Source: Corbicula japonica (taxonomy: Eukaryota; Mollusca; Bivalvia; Venerida; Cyrenidae). From it: DNA of 64,000 nt. Both the position numbers and the translations under genes were made by a program. The notes beneath the pieces were generated by a model, which was given only the letters and a program-made list of their open reading frames with translations, did no database searches and had not been told where the DNA came from. How positions within the stretch are numbered: position 1 is the first letter of the stretch; every line of letters starts with the position of its first letter. This document shows positions 1 to 11,090 of this stretch, one piece after another. The stretch covers positions 5,783,457 through 5,847,456 of the forward strand of contig JAZAYU010000001.1 in the NCBI GenBank assembly GCA_038501625.1, read 5' to 3'.

Positions 1-674
1 CCTGAATTAATTTAAATAAATAAATAAAAAACAACAACTAAAGAATTTACAATAAAAAAATGTATCCCCATCGGCAATCCTGAAATATATTACAATACAT
101 ACAATGATTTTCTTACAAGTTATCAGTTGAAAACAAAATTTGTCTAACCCTTTTCTCTAAATTTATTGATCTAGCCGGGACAACCCCGAAAGACTGCGCG
201 GATAACCCTGATAAACGTTACTATCATCATCTGGCCCGTTAATCAATAAATAATATTATCAGTACTGACTTGTATGCCCGGGGAGACTTTTTATGTCGCA
301 ATACTTTACAATATTTACACTTCAACTTCGCCCTCTACGATGAAGTCTTATTCATCAAACGGATCATAATTTCTGTTGGTAAACAGTGTGACGTATTATT
401 TTATAAGGCGTGGCTACAGTAGTTTATTGGACGTTACACAATGTTTTGACGTGTGACGTCGCCGAGCACGCACGTTTTGCCACGAGCAGCTACGAAAATG
501 CGTGCCGTCATTCGCTGTGTCGTCAACGTTGCTGTTCCAACAGCCTTTTGAAAAAGCCGTAATATCACGAATTATTCTCATAATTTCTGTACTAATGAGC
601 GTATTTATGAGTTTAAATATAAGGATTGAATCGATATTTGATGTTTTTAAAAGGCTTTAAAAATTATAAACGTC

Positions 675-822
675 TAGTTTTGTTTATCTTGCAAAAGCGC
701 CACCTGTCGGTCAGACTTTTTTATATTACGATGTCTCTAGACGTTTGTCAGAGCAGTGTGATACTGAAAACTGACAGAACGTCTTGATGATCTAGACGAC
801 AAATTGAGTCGATCCATTCAAG
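675..822 (+). repeat. Dispersed repeat, copy 1 (inverted partner at 37040-37187)
   Basis: About 148 bp sharing AAAAGCGCCACCTGTCGGTC, CGATGTCTCTAGACGTT and AGAGCAGTGTGA with the complement of 37040-37187. It also folds on itself: AGACGT-TTGTCAG pairs with CTGACAGAACGTCT. Confidence 0.85.
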
Positions 823-1794
823 CGGGACGTCCATCGTTTAGGGGTATCACAGTTACTCTTATATTGGACAAAACTTTAAAAAGTATATCAAAGAAAAACA
901 CTACAAAGTTATAAATAATAATAATTTAATATAAATAAATTACCACGTCATGTCAAGATATCCCACAACAACAACTACCTCATTTTAAAGTAATTAGCGA
1001 TATATCAGTATAATTATTACAATTCTCGTTTGGTAGTAACAATTTTCCGTTCGTATAAACTTTGGTTAACTTTGGTTACATGTAATTTTGCTATTGTGCA
1101 AAGTACCGTGTGTTCAACATTTAGGATAGCTCCCTTCATCAAACAGTGTGCTTTATATTTTAAATAATCATCATATAAAATCTTGCGCAACATTACAAAA
1201 GAAGATTTTAATTTTAAAACAAGTCTTGATAATGACTGAGTTGCAAACAGGCATCAACTTTACACTAAAAGCTCTATTAATATATCAACAGCGCAATATT
1301 TACAGACTTATCGAAAAGATTACAGATACAAGTACGTATTCATGCTGAAAAATATTAAAATTTTAAGACAGCTAATGTTACCAATTTGAATTCTTGTTGC
1401 TGACGCATGGGCACTGAATATTTTAATAATTATTTACATGTATTTAAATGGAAAGCTTCTTTTAGTTTTCACGTATTCGAAACAATAACAAATTATAAGC
1501 TTTTAATGCATTTACGTAGCAGACGGTTTTAATGTTTTCCGCCTCACTTAGGAATGGATGCCAGTCTCAAATCTGACTGAAGCATCTGACTTGTTGAGAG
1601 AGAGACAGAGACGGAGACAGAGAGAAAATCAACGTCGTTAACTTTATTTGTTTACGTTTATCGACTTTTACAGCTGTAACCAAGATTGTTAGTCTTATTA
1701 TTATTTCAATTCTCTTTTAAATATATCATGACTTACAATGCACGAAAGCCAGAAAAGCCATGTTAACGTCAGAAGTTCATTGAGTTTATTTATT
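823..1794. other. No gene recognised
   Basis: A+T-rich with short chance frames. The only structure seen is an AGAGACAG-type purine tract at 1588-1625. 1-674 is likewise without a recognised gene. Confidence 0.6.
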
Positions 1795-2030
1795 ATTTAT
1801 TGTGCACCCTATAACCTGGTCTCAACTCCCACGTCAAATTGTTTTGCCACTGATCGTTCCCAGCCTGTTACCCCTAGCATCTCTATTTCGTTAATTCTTT
1901 GAGTTCTCTTTTTATAACCCATGCACTCTTTTTCTTATTGCAGTTTGGTTGTGTGTGTGTGTGGGGGGGGGGGGGGAGCTGTGTCTGTTGGACGTGGCTA
2001 TTCATGATATGCGTCTTTTACTATTTTTAT
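1795..2030 (+). repeat. Dispersed repeat family A, diverged copy
   Basis: Matches the family consensus in order: AACCTGGT, TTGCCACTG, GTTACCCCT, then ATTCATGATATGCGTC at the 3' end. A G-run (about 1962-1977) lies inside. The best copy is at 61485. Confidence 0.6.
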
Positions 2031-2474
2031 TGATATGCAAATCAGGCATGTCCAACTTCAGAAAACCGTAAATTAGGAAACCAGATCTGATATAAATATG
2101 GGAAATGAGCAGTCTTCTGATTAAAGTTGTTTCTGTTGAACATTTGCATATGCATACACAAAATCGTTTTCGACACGTTAGACTAATAAGTATGTTTTGG
2201 CAGTCAAACCTGTTTACATGTATCATTACCATTAGAGTTGGAGTTATTAAGGTTACCTCAAACAGTATAAATGAAGTGGTAGTACATGTATGAGTATAGA
2301 TCACAAAGAACCCGTTGTTTATTTCTAGTGACTTGCATAACGAAGTATAAATTTATTTAATGGTAAAGCTTTCTTTATTTGAAAGAAAACAATACGTGAA
2401 GTGTCATTTTAATTAACTTCCCTCCCTTTTGCGAACATGTTCGAAACGATTTTCACACTGTATTATTTAGGCAA

Positions 2475-3300
2475 CAACGTACATAGTAAAATATAACTTC
2501 ACCTGAAAACAATGGTATGATAAAAGTTTGTGTGCTATCGAATCATTCATTTCATAGACGTTTAAAATTACTTTATTGAGTCTAATATTGATCAGAAGTT
2601 ATTTAAGAGAACAAGATATTTTATGAGAACTCAATTGAATGGAAAAGAAACAGCGAACTTCAAAAATTTTTTTTTGATTTATTGACTAAAAGAACTAGCG
2701 ATTTTACCTATTAAACAAGCATCAAACCTGAAACATATTTTTCTTACCTGGAGAATAAAACAGACTAACAAAATTTACAGACTTGTAACAGAATGAATTT
2801 CATTATTTTTTTTGCAGTTAAAAGTAATAAAATTTGATTAACACTTTACTGCATGGAATAAAAAAAAGAGCAAAGGTGTTCTACATACCATTTTGACTGG
2901 AATTCTGACACCAAACTTTACATGAAAACAATAGTATGATAAACTGTTTATCTGCTATCGAATCCCCCTTTTCATAAAAATCGTTTATAATTTCTTTCTT
3001 GACTCATTAATCACATGCCGTTTAAGATAAAAAAGTGTTTTTGGGAACACATTTAAATGGAAACAAAACAGAGGAATTCAAAAAGAATTTCTTATTTAAT
3101 TATAATAGACTTACCTACAACAACAACAGCTACAACAACAAGCAGTATACCTGAAATATATTACAACAAACACAATAATGTTTTCACCTGAAGAAAACAG
3201 ACTTACAAAAGTTAACAGAATTCTAACAAAATGTAATTCACCTGTCTTTTATTTGCAGTTAAAAATAATGACATTCTATTAACATTTTACTGCAGCTGTC
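2475..3300. repeat. Diverged tandem duplication, unit about 430 bp
   Basis: 2475-2865 and 2910-3298 align in order: ACCTGAAAACAATGGTATGA versus ACATGAAAACAATAGTATGA; GTGTGCTATCGAATC versus TCTGCTATCGAATC; TTTTGCAGTTAAAAGTAATA versus ATTTGCAGTTAAAAATAATG; both end in ACTGCA. A shorter third relative may lie at 75-115 (CCTGAAATATATTACAA). Confidence 0.7.
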
Positions 3301-3667
3301 TACAAACAATTGGCTGTTCACAAAATTTAAAATTAAGCCTTAACAGGATTGATAGATAATAAAACAGAATCATACTGGTATTGATATCGTTTATAAAGGT
3401 TTCTGGAATAATAGTATGGCATCAGCATTTATTTATCTAACTGCTTTAAAGTGTTATAAATGAAAGTTGGCAATATTTCACAACTTGCACTAGTTAAAAT
3501 CGCCTATTACGTATTTTAGTTTTGAACATATATATTTTATTATTTCTTTTATTTACTTCTTTAATAGAGCAAAGACAACAACACTTCCTTTTAAGCATAT
3601 ACTTTTCTTTAAGTCTTATTTAATTTTACAACATATTTGTACTGAAACCAATTAAATTTCATCAATG

Positions 3668-4457
3668 TTTAAGGTATGACCATCCTAATAAATACCTATA
3701 TCAAGAAGAGTATCCAAGGGAGGTAACTATAGTAGTAAATTAGCTTAGAGTTCTGTCATGCAAGAGGACCAGGGTTCAAATCCCACTGGAAGCTATTTTT
3801 TGTAAGCCTAGAGCTTAAATAATTGGCATATTTCTTTTTTTTTCCTGTGTAATTCTGTCATTGAATATAAAATTCTCATGATTTAAACTAAAATAAGCAA
3901 AATAATCAAGATTAAAGGGGTTTTCGCTATCAGAATAGTGTTTATTCAAGTCATCAATTTGAAAATTTCTAAAACTGGCCGGTAAACTTCTCTGAAATCT
4001 TGTTTAAATTTTGTTTAAGGTATATAGTTAAAAAATGGTAAATTTTTGTATATTGCACCAATCAGGATTTTGCACAATTTTCATTAATTTAGTCTCGTGA
4101 AATATAAAAAAATGCATTTTTTAAATTTATTTGGTCAAAAAATGTCATTTTAAGATAAATTCTGTATTCATATATTATATCTTAAATTGGTTTAGTAAAA
4201 TATAACATATTTTGGATAAACTGTAAAAAATTAGGGTTGAAATTATCAATAACAAAAAAATTTGTCACCGATTAAAGAATTTGGATACTTTCACGTTTTT
4301 TCTCACTTTTTTAAATAAAAAGAGCTAAAAATCTCAAAAACCACACGGTGAAAATCATTAAAATTTTGCATACAAGTCAGTGGTATAAAGCAGTTGATGA
4401 AAAAATAATCAGATGTTGGATTCTTAATAGTGCCCATTAGGATGGTCATACCTTAAA
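3668..4457. mobile_element. Non-autonomous TIR element, 22-bp perfect termini
   Basis: TTTAAGGTATGACCATCCTA at 3668 (22 bp identical) is mirrored by TAGGATGGTCATACCTTAAA ending 4457. The interior is A+T-rich without ORFs and includes a tRNA-like box-B piece near 3770. About 790 bp. Confidence 0.75.
3735..3800 (+). repeat. tRNA-like (SINE head) fragment
   Basis: TTAGCTTAGAGTTCTGTCAT resembles an A box and GGGTTCAAATCCC is a good B box, about 35 bp apart. The arms do not form a full tRNA cloverleaf, so a SINE-type remnant is more likely than a tRNA gene. Confidence 0.4.
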
Positions 4458-4459
4458 AA

Positions 4460-4851
4460 TACAACTACTACAACTGTTCCTACTGCTGCTTTTATACGAC
4501 ATTTTTTTCAATTTCTGCTACTACTACTGCTGCTGATGCTCCTGCTCCTACTGCTGTGCTGTTTACTATTTATATTACATCAACAAAAAAAAAAAAAAAC
4601 TACTACTACATCTACTACATCTACAAATATTGCTGCCTTTTCAATTGCTCTATTAATACGACTTCTGCAACTACTTCTTTCACTACAACAGCAACAACAA
4701 CAACAAATTCTACCAATAAAAATGATAAAACATCTACAACTTTCACTTCGTCCACTACTTCTACGTATAACTACTATAACTACAACAACTACTACTGCTA
4801 ATCTTGCTATTGATGCAGCCTTTTCTACTATTACAACAACAGCAACTACTT

Positions 4852-4886
<35 letters not shown>

Positions 4887-5045
4887 TCTACTACCACTAC
4901 TACAAAAACTGTATACACCGATGCCTGGTCTGCGTCTATCTACTACTGTTCCTACGACAAAAACAAAATTAAACTATAATTACATGTACTACTACCTTTT
5001 CTACTTCTGTTACAGCATCTACTACTATACTACATTTACGTTATT
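4460..5045. repeat. Long compound trinucleotide tract (TAC/ACT, TGC, CAA)
   Basis: Nearly 600 bp of interrupted ACT/TAC/CTA triplets with CAA runs, an A-run (about 4587-4599) and a pure TGC run at 4860-4887. Frames stay open on both strands only because of the triplet composition (poly-Leu, poly-Thr, poly-Ala/Val). Not regarded as coding. Confidence 0.85.
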
Positions 5046-7574
5046 AAATCATTCAAGATTGGTCGCTGCCCAAGAAAAAGAGTAATTTGATATTGCTTTT
5101 CAACACTGTCCTGCTTTTTATAAGAATAATTTTCTTATGAAGTATTTTTTTAAATCTGGCAAGAGGTTTTAAAAAGACGATTTTTTCCAACCGACATACA
5201 GGGACAAATAAGCATTTTACCCTCGTTGACCTTGTTTGAGGCCCGATTTCGTTAAAATCCATCAGGTGGTTTCAGTAGAAACGTTATTTGAGCAATTTTC
5301 CGAAAGACGGACAGCAGTCGAAGAGAAGTCATAGAAGCACACATGATTCTGTCCCTCAGCGTAGATAAAAATATTGTTTCTGTGCTCTGAACACCTGATT
5401 GCCCTTTCTCATTTATCTTATTAGTGCTTTAGGAGATTTGCTTTAAACAAGCTCTTTGAATCAAAGAGTTATTTGTATATACAATTTTGTATTGTAGTGT
5501 GTTTTTATTCTAGGTTCAGTAAATATATAGAAATGCCATGGAAAACAACTTTATATAAAACTACAAAGAAGTATATTTTTGCATATACTTAATGTAAGGG
5601 TTTAGTACATGAACCTGTGCAGTACACTTCTTTTCGATGTCATTCATTTCATTCATTCTTTAAAGGTTATATTTTTTAAAGTTCATTTATTGCCTATTCA
5701 AATAGATGAAAAAAAAACAACACTTTGAAATCATCGAACACGACAAGTATGAAAATGAATCCTGCATATTACAAAGAACACCACAGAAACCATTTAAAAA
5801 GAATGAAATAAAATAAGATTCATACACTTTTAAGGAAAAACAAACAACAACAAAATAAAATATTTTGTTTTCTAAGCACCACATATCGTCTTCTTGCTTT
5901 TTATAATAACGGTATCTTTAGAAGCTTTTCCAGATATCCAGGAAGCAAGGAAGAACGGATAATGCGGAGCCATTCGGCTCCCCCTAAACTTTTCGGTAGC
6001 ATAATAACAAGTATATGTAATGATGAGAATAAAGACAGATTTGTGTGCTCTATCGCGTCTAAACACTCAATGACTATCAAAATGTGTATTTGCTATTCTT
6101 ATTAAATATTGTAACATCAAATATATGTTTATTTAATTAGTAAATCTCTCCATCTGCAGATTTCTATATATTAAAACAACGCTGCCTAATCAGCTCAAGA
6201 CAAATAACTCATTAACATTTTCCTGTTATGGATTCGATATAATACTGTAGTCTAAGCTGATTATTAAAGCGACGCAATTGTTGACATTAAGTTAATTTTA
6301 TTTGATGTTTTTTGAGTATTTATAAGAAACAACAAGAAACTACCTTTATATATCATTGATGACCCCATCATTGCTTGCTACTTTCGAACAGTGGTCTGCA
6401 AATAAACATGAAAGTTGACATAATATTCGGCATAACTGTGAAATGTCGACTAACACTACACATTTATAATGAAATTAAGAAATATAGTTACTTTATATAT
6501 TAGCTTTTATACGTTGTTGAAAGTTAAAGATTATAACAAACTTACATGTTTTTGTTTTATCTCATTTATTTGCTTGAACGTGAAATAATCAGAGTTCAGT
6601 TTTAAATAAATGAAAACTGGGAACCCAATTGCAAACACGTATCGATTGAAACTATTCGGTGGTAATATCTCTTACTAGGCCTGTTAAATATAAAAATCGA
6701 TTACTAGCATGTTTTTGTTTAACCTGTACACTGGAAATTTTAATACGATATTAATGGTACATTTCATTTTAATCATATATATTACCGCCAAACGGCGAAA
6801 ACAAGCTTAAAGTAGCGCACCTAATGTTCAATCAAAGAACTTTTTCTTAATTAGGAAATTATAATTTATATGTTTCGTAATAAAGGTCGTTATGGTCAAC
6901 TTTTATTGTTTTTTATACCAGAAAGACCGTTTTCATTTCAGTGCAGCGTCTTAGAGTTACTTTGCTAAAATGAATCAAGTTCGGGTAAGAACAAGCTGGG
7001 CATGTTAAAAATTGGCTCGGATTTGCTGTTTACACTACCTGTTACTACTTGTTTAATGTTAACCGATAGTTGGGAACCTAATTACTGAACATGCATATGA
7101 GCTGTTAAGTAAATTATCCGACATTGGGATCCCATTGTGTCATTATTCTTTAAACTAAACTCAACGAAAAAATAACGCAACTTTTAATTCGGATGACAAT
7201 GGAAAATACTGTTTTAGTTTTTGAGATTGATATTCACACAAAATATTTTTTTTTAATAGTTACTGTTGTAAAAGTATATGTTAGAGACCTCAATTTAGTT
7301 ATTTGCAACTGCAACAAACTGTTTTTATTTACTTAATTATATCTCCTTTCCTTGGCCATTTCAACGACCTTAAATTGGTCTCGCATGATGTACAGTAACT
7401 TCAATATCAAACAAATTGCTAGATATTATCGAATACTTGAGAAAAGTACAAAACATGGCTACGTTTCTATCATAAAGGGGATATTTACTGCATTCTTATT
7501 AATAGTAGGAACAGAGAAATATTAATAAAAACTCTTATTATCTTCAAGTCCTATTACACTTGTCAAAATAGATG
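5046..7574. other. Gene-free stretch
   Basis: A+T-rich unique-looking sequence with no ORF that resembles a protein. 5695-5770 holds a diverged family B start (ATCGAACACGACAAGTATGA). 8191-8961 is similar and also empty. Confidence 0.6.
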
Positions 7575-7700
7575 AAAATGGAACTTCGAAAGCCACCGAA
7601 CACGACAAATATAAAAATATTGCAGGCTCGGTTTAATTGAGCCTGTTACAGGACAGGAATGGAAATGCCTATTAATGCCCGCATCGCCTCGGGTTGAGCG
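7575..7700 (-). repeat. Dispersed repeat family B
   Basis: Minus-oriented copy containing GAAAGCCACCGAACACGACA, ATTGCAGGCTCGGTTTAATT and GGAATGGAAATGCCTATTAA. Related copies at 22755, 46800, 60050 and 60350; a diverged start also at 5700-5770. Confidence 0.75.
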
Positions 7701-7935
7701 CAACCTGTTCTTGCATACCAGATCAGGACATCCGGTGATTTCACCCGTGTAGGAAATTTCGATCCTACACCCCCCCGTGTAGAATGAGTCACGTGAGTGA
7801 CGTCATATATTCAAGTTATTGACGTCATTTATAAAAAAGGTTAGCGTTAATGTCAATATTTCAGCATAAGGAAAATAAAAAAAGTTTGTATACATACATA
7901 GAAATGTTATAAATAATAAAATGTATGCAAGAAAA

Positions 7936-8088
7936 AGTATCTTGCATGAGACATTCGGTAAAGATAGAAAAATCTGTCACCTCGGGTGAACTGTTTTGGC
8001 GGGAACTCGGCAGAGCCTCGTTCCCGCAAAACAGTTAACCCTCGGTGACAGATTTTTCCATCTTCACCTCACACTCATGCATGATACT
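7936..8088. repeat. Foldback repeat with GC-rich centre
   Basis: A 153-bp palindrome: AGTATCTTGCATGAG...AAAATCTGTCACC, AACTGTTTTGGCGGGAAC, loop TCGGCAGAGCCTC, then GTTCCCGCAAAACAGTT, GGTGACAGATTTTT and CTCATGCATGATACT. Confidence 0.85.
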
Positions 8089-8104
8089 TATAATATTCAC
8101 ACTC

Positions 8105-8190
8105 AGGACAATTTCGAACCATCCCAAACGTTTGAATGCATATATGACGGTTAACACGGTACCTTCAATGTGGTATTATCAGAGTTCTTA
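8105..8190. repeat. Dispersed repeat family G
   Basis: ACCATCCCAAACGTTTGAAT and ACCTTCAATGTGGTATTATC resemble 30095-30175 (ATCATCCCAAACGATGGTAT, CTTCAATGCGGTGTTTTCAG) and, more weakly, 48470-48545. Confidence 0.55.
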
Positions 8191-10170
8191 TTCTAATCTT
8201 CCTGTGAATATCTTAAAAAACTGAACAAAAACAAGAACGACATTATCTTAAACAACAATATTTGAAAATAGTGGATTTCCCCTTAAGGCATTCTTAATTG
8301 CAATGTTTATTTAAAATTTTACTTTTCACAGGACAATCGACACCTGAATATCTAAATAATTTCTTGTTTTAAACACTTTTTAAACATTTCACGACTGCCT
8401 GGTTCTGGACCAGGTATAATTTTACGTTGGCTATTTCATTTACCAAAATTTACGAGTAAGTACAAATAAAATAAATACCTCACGGTTTGTTTTTATAATT
8501 ATAACACAAGAACAATGCATTCTTTCAAAACCGATAACGTTGACACTGTAACGTCTTTTCATTTCAATGACTAAGATGTTAATACATTTGTAACTCGAAG
8601 AAACACACCATCTAAATTGCTTTACGACTGAAATGTTCTTTGCACGGAATCATTTGCAAAAATTGGGATGGCTTCTTCGCAACTCACTTGAACTGATTAT
8701 GGATTAAAAAAAGTCATGAGAGTGTTGGCTTGTCAGGAGATCGTCACAAACTACAGAAACTAATTGCAGTCGAATGGAATGGCATACCACAACATTTTCT
8801 TTGGAACTGCATCACATGTAATGAAACAAAGCGGCGAAAACGATCAAAATGTTATTATTTTCACTCTACACGTGTAATTGCGTTTGTGTGATTTAATATG
8901 ATATTGATACTTCATTTTTCTAGTTGAAACATTTCACTTAAATACTTTCAAAATTAACCTTTATAGTCTGGATTCTGAAATCCTAGAAGTGCTCAAAAAT
9001 AGGTTGAGGTAGGGCCGACAAGATATACTTTTTATTTTGGTATCGTTGGACAGCTTATTATCCGAACTTTTAAACTGGCCTGCAAAAAAAAATTCATTGC
9101 GAATCCATAGAAAAACATAGGGGAGTTAACACATGTTCATGCACATCAAGAATAGTACTGCTTTTTCGATCTCTACTAAGCTTGGTAGCACTTTTAATTG
9201 AAAAAATGTAAAAATATTACAGGAAATAATAAATGTTTTCATCAACATATGTTTTTCTCTTACAAAATTTTGTTGCTATGAGCCAGTAATTTGTGTAAAA
9301 TATTTTGTTTTCGATTTTTACCATGTAAAATGTAAATTTTAATGCAAAAATGTTGTTTGTTTTCGATAAATAAAAGGAATAACCTGCATATCTTATATTT
9401 AAATCCTGATATGAATATATATAATTTGTAAATATTGTTGGGAGCAATTTAAATTTCAATTTTAAGACTATTGTCATAATATTTATATATGTTCTACCGT
9501 GGACTCTTACACACCTTTCTCAATGATAAACATGACTCTGATTTACTAGATACTGTTTTTGTTTAGTATAATCATGAAATCAGATTGTTTTCACTAAGCA
9601 TTGACTTTTTAAAACTCCTGTACGAAATATCATTCTTAAAATCAACTTTGGCAAGACACACACTACAGAATAATGATCCATCTTGGCCACATACTTTTGA
9701 CGTAAACATGTCATCTGCTGTTGAAAGTTTCCAATAATATTTTTCTGGATAAAATATCCCTTCTACAGTAACCAGGTATGTTTGAAAACTTTTATTACAC
9801 TGTTTTAATATTGCAGAATATAAGGATACTTGGGGTATGTTGATAACCCGGTTTGGATTAGCATACATACATTAGCACCTAAAGGAGTTGTAATACATTA
9901 TCGCGATATGTTGACAAATAGATAAAAGCTTTATAGGCAGGGTAATATTCTTTATAAAAACTCAACTTTTTTGTTTTATTTTTCAAAAATGTTAGTTATT
10001 TTAGAAAACTAATTATGAATAGTTTTAAAATATTAATAAGATGCAGTTATTGAGCACATGTATGCAGATGTATAGTTGATTTTTCTAAGGAAGCAAATAG
10101 GGAACAAATATAATTTCCAAAATACAATTTCATAATACGACCTTAAGTAAATGCTTTCAGTAAGACTTGT

Positions 10171-10327
10171 TATTACATGAACTATAAATAGACGCAACGC
10201 GATTGGTCACACCCCCAAAATAACCGAGTCAATAAATCTAGATATTGACCCGCTTTCGCTGATATTGACCTGTCTATAAATAGAATCCGAAAGTTTCTAT
10301 CTTTTATATTATTTATAGTTCATGTAG
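10171..10327. repeat. Short inverted-repeat element
   Basis: ACATGAACTATAAATAG at 10175 is mirrored by TATTTATAGTTCATGT near 10310-10326, with a further copy of the right arm at 10342-10358. The loop holds paired tattgacc motifs. About 155 bp and non-coding. Confidence 0.5.
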
Positions 10328-10367
10328 TAAACTATTATATATATTTATAGTTCATGTAATAAAACAG

Positions 10368-11060
10368 TTATTTACTTATTAGCTGGGAAATATGCTGTTG
10401 ATATTGTTAGGACGGGAAGGGTTCATAATAATAGTATAAGAAGTTCTATTATAAGTCCAGGTCATTTATTTTTAGAATCCAATAAATTCCTTGAAACAGG
10501 CTACAAAACAGACTATAATATAGTTTATTTCAAAAATCAGTACCTGCATCTTTTCGATCGACATTTTTATCTTTACTCTTCAAATCTTTTCTTGAACAGG
10601 TTTCTAACTTTTCTGATCGAGATCTATTTCCAAACTGAGTTGTTTATATACAAAATTCGGCCTATTTATAGTAATAACACTGATGACGTCAAAAGCGAAA
10701 GTAGGATTTCGCGGAATCGTGCTACATGCTTGTAACATACAAAATGGCGGACGTTATAAAAAGAACCAAGATGCAGACGAAATACTGATGAATTTCTAGT
10801 TCTATTAAGTTGCTAAGGATTAATAATGTTAACAGGAATGAAGCTAAGGTAACAGTCTAATGAATTAATTTAAAAACCTACGTTGTAAATAACGAACATT
10901 CGATTATTTTGAACATGTATTGGATGCTTACATTTAGGATAGTGTTACAGCCTAACAATATTGACCTCAAAAGTCGTTATTGACCTCGGCTATCGCCTCG
11001 GTCAATAACGATTTTTCAGGTCAATATCACAGCATATTTCCCAGCTAATAAGTAAATAAT
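10368..11060. mobile_element. MITE-like element with 38-bp terminal inverted repeats
   Basis: Left arm 10368-10406 starts TTATTTACTTATTAGCTGGG; right arm 11022-11060 is its complement with one indel. The interior lacks ORFs and has a second palindrome near the right end (10970-11010, around CTCGGCTATCGCCTCGG). It sits 31 bp upstream of the transposase-like ATG, so it may be a nested insertion. Confidence 0.65.
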
Positions 11061-11090
11061 TGTATAATATTTAATTTTCTAGATCACATC

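Noticed and set aside
4536..5085. Overlapping open frames of poly-Leu, poly-Thr and poly-Ala/Val on both strands
   Set aside because: They arise from the trinucleotide tract, not from coding constraint; no domain or splice context.
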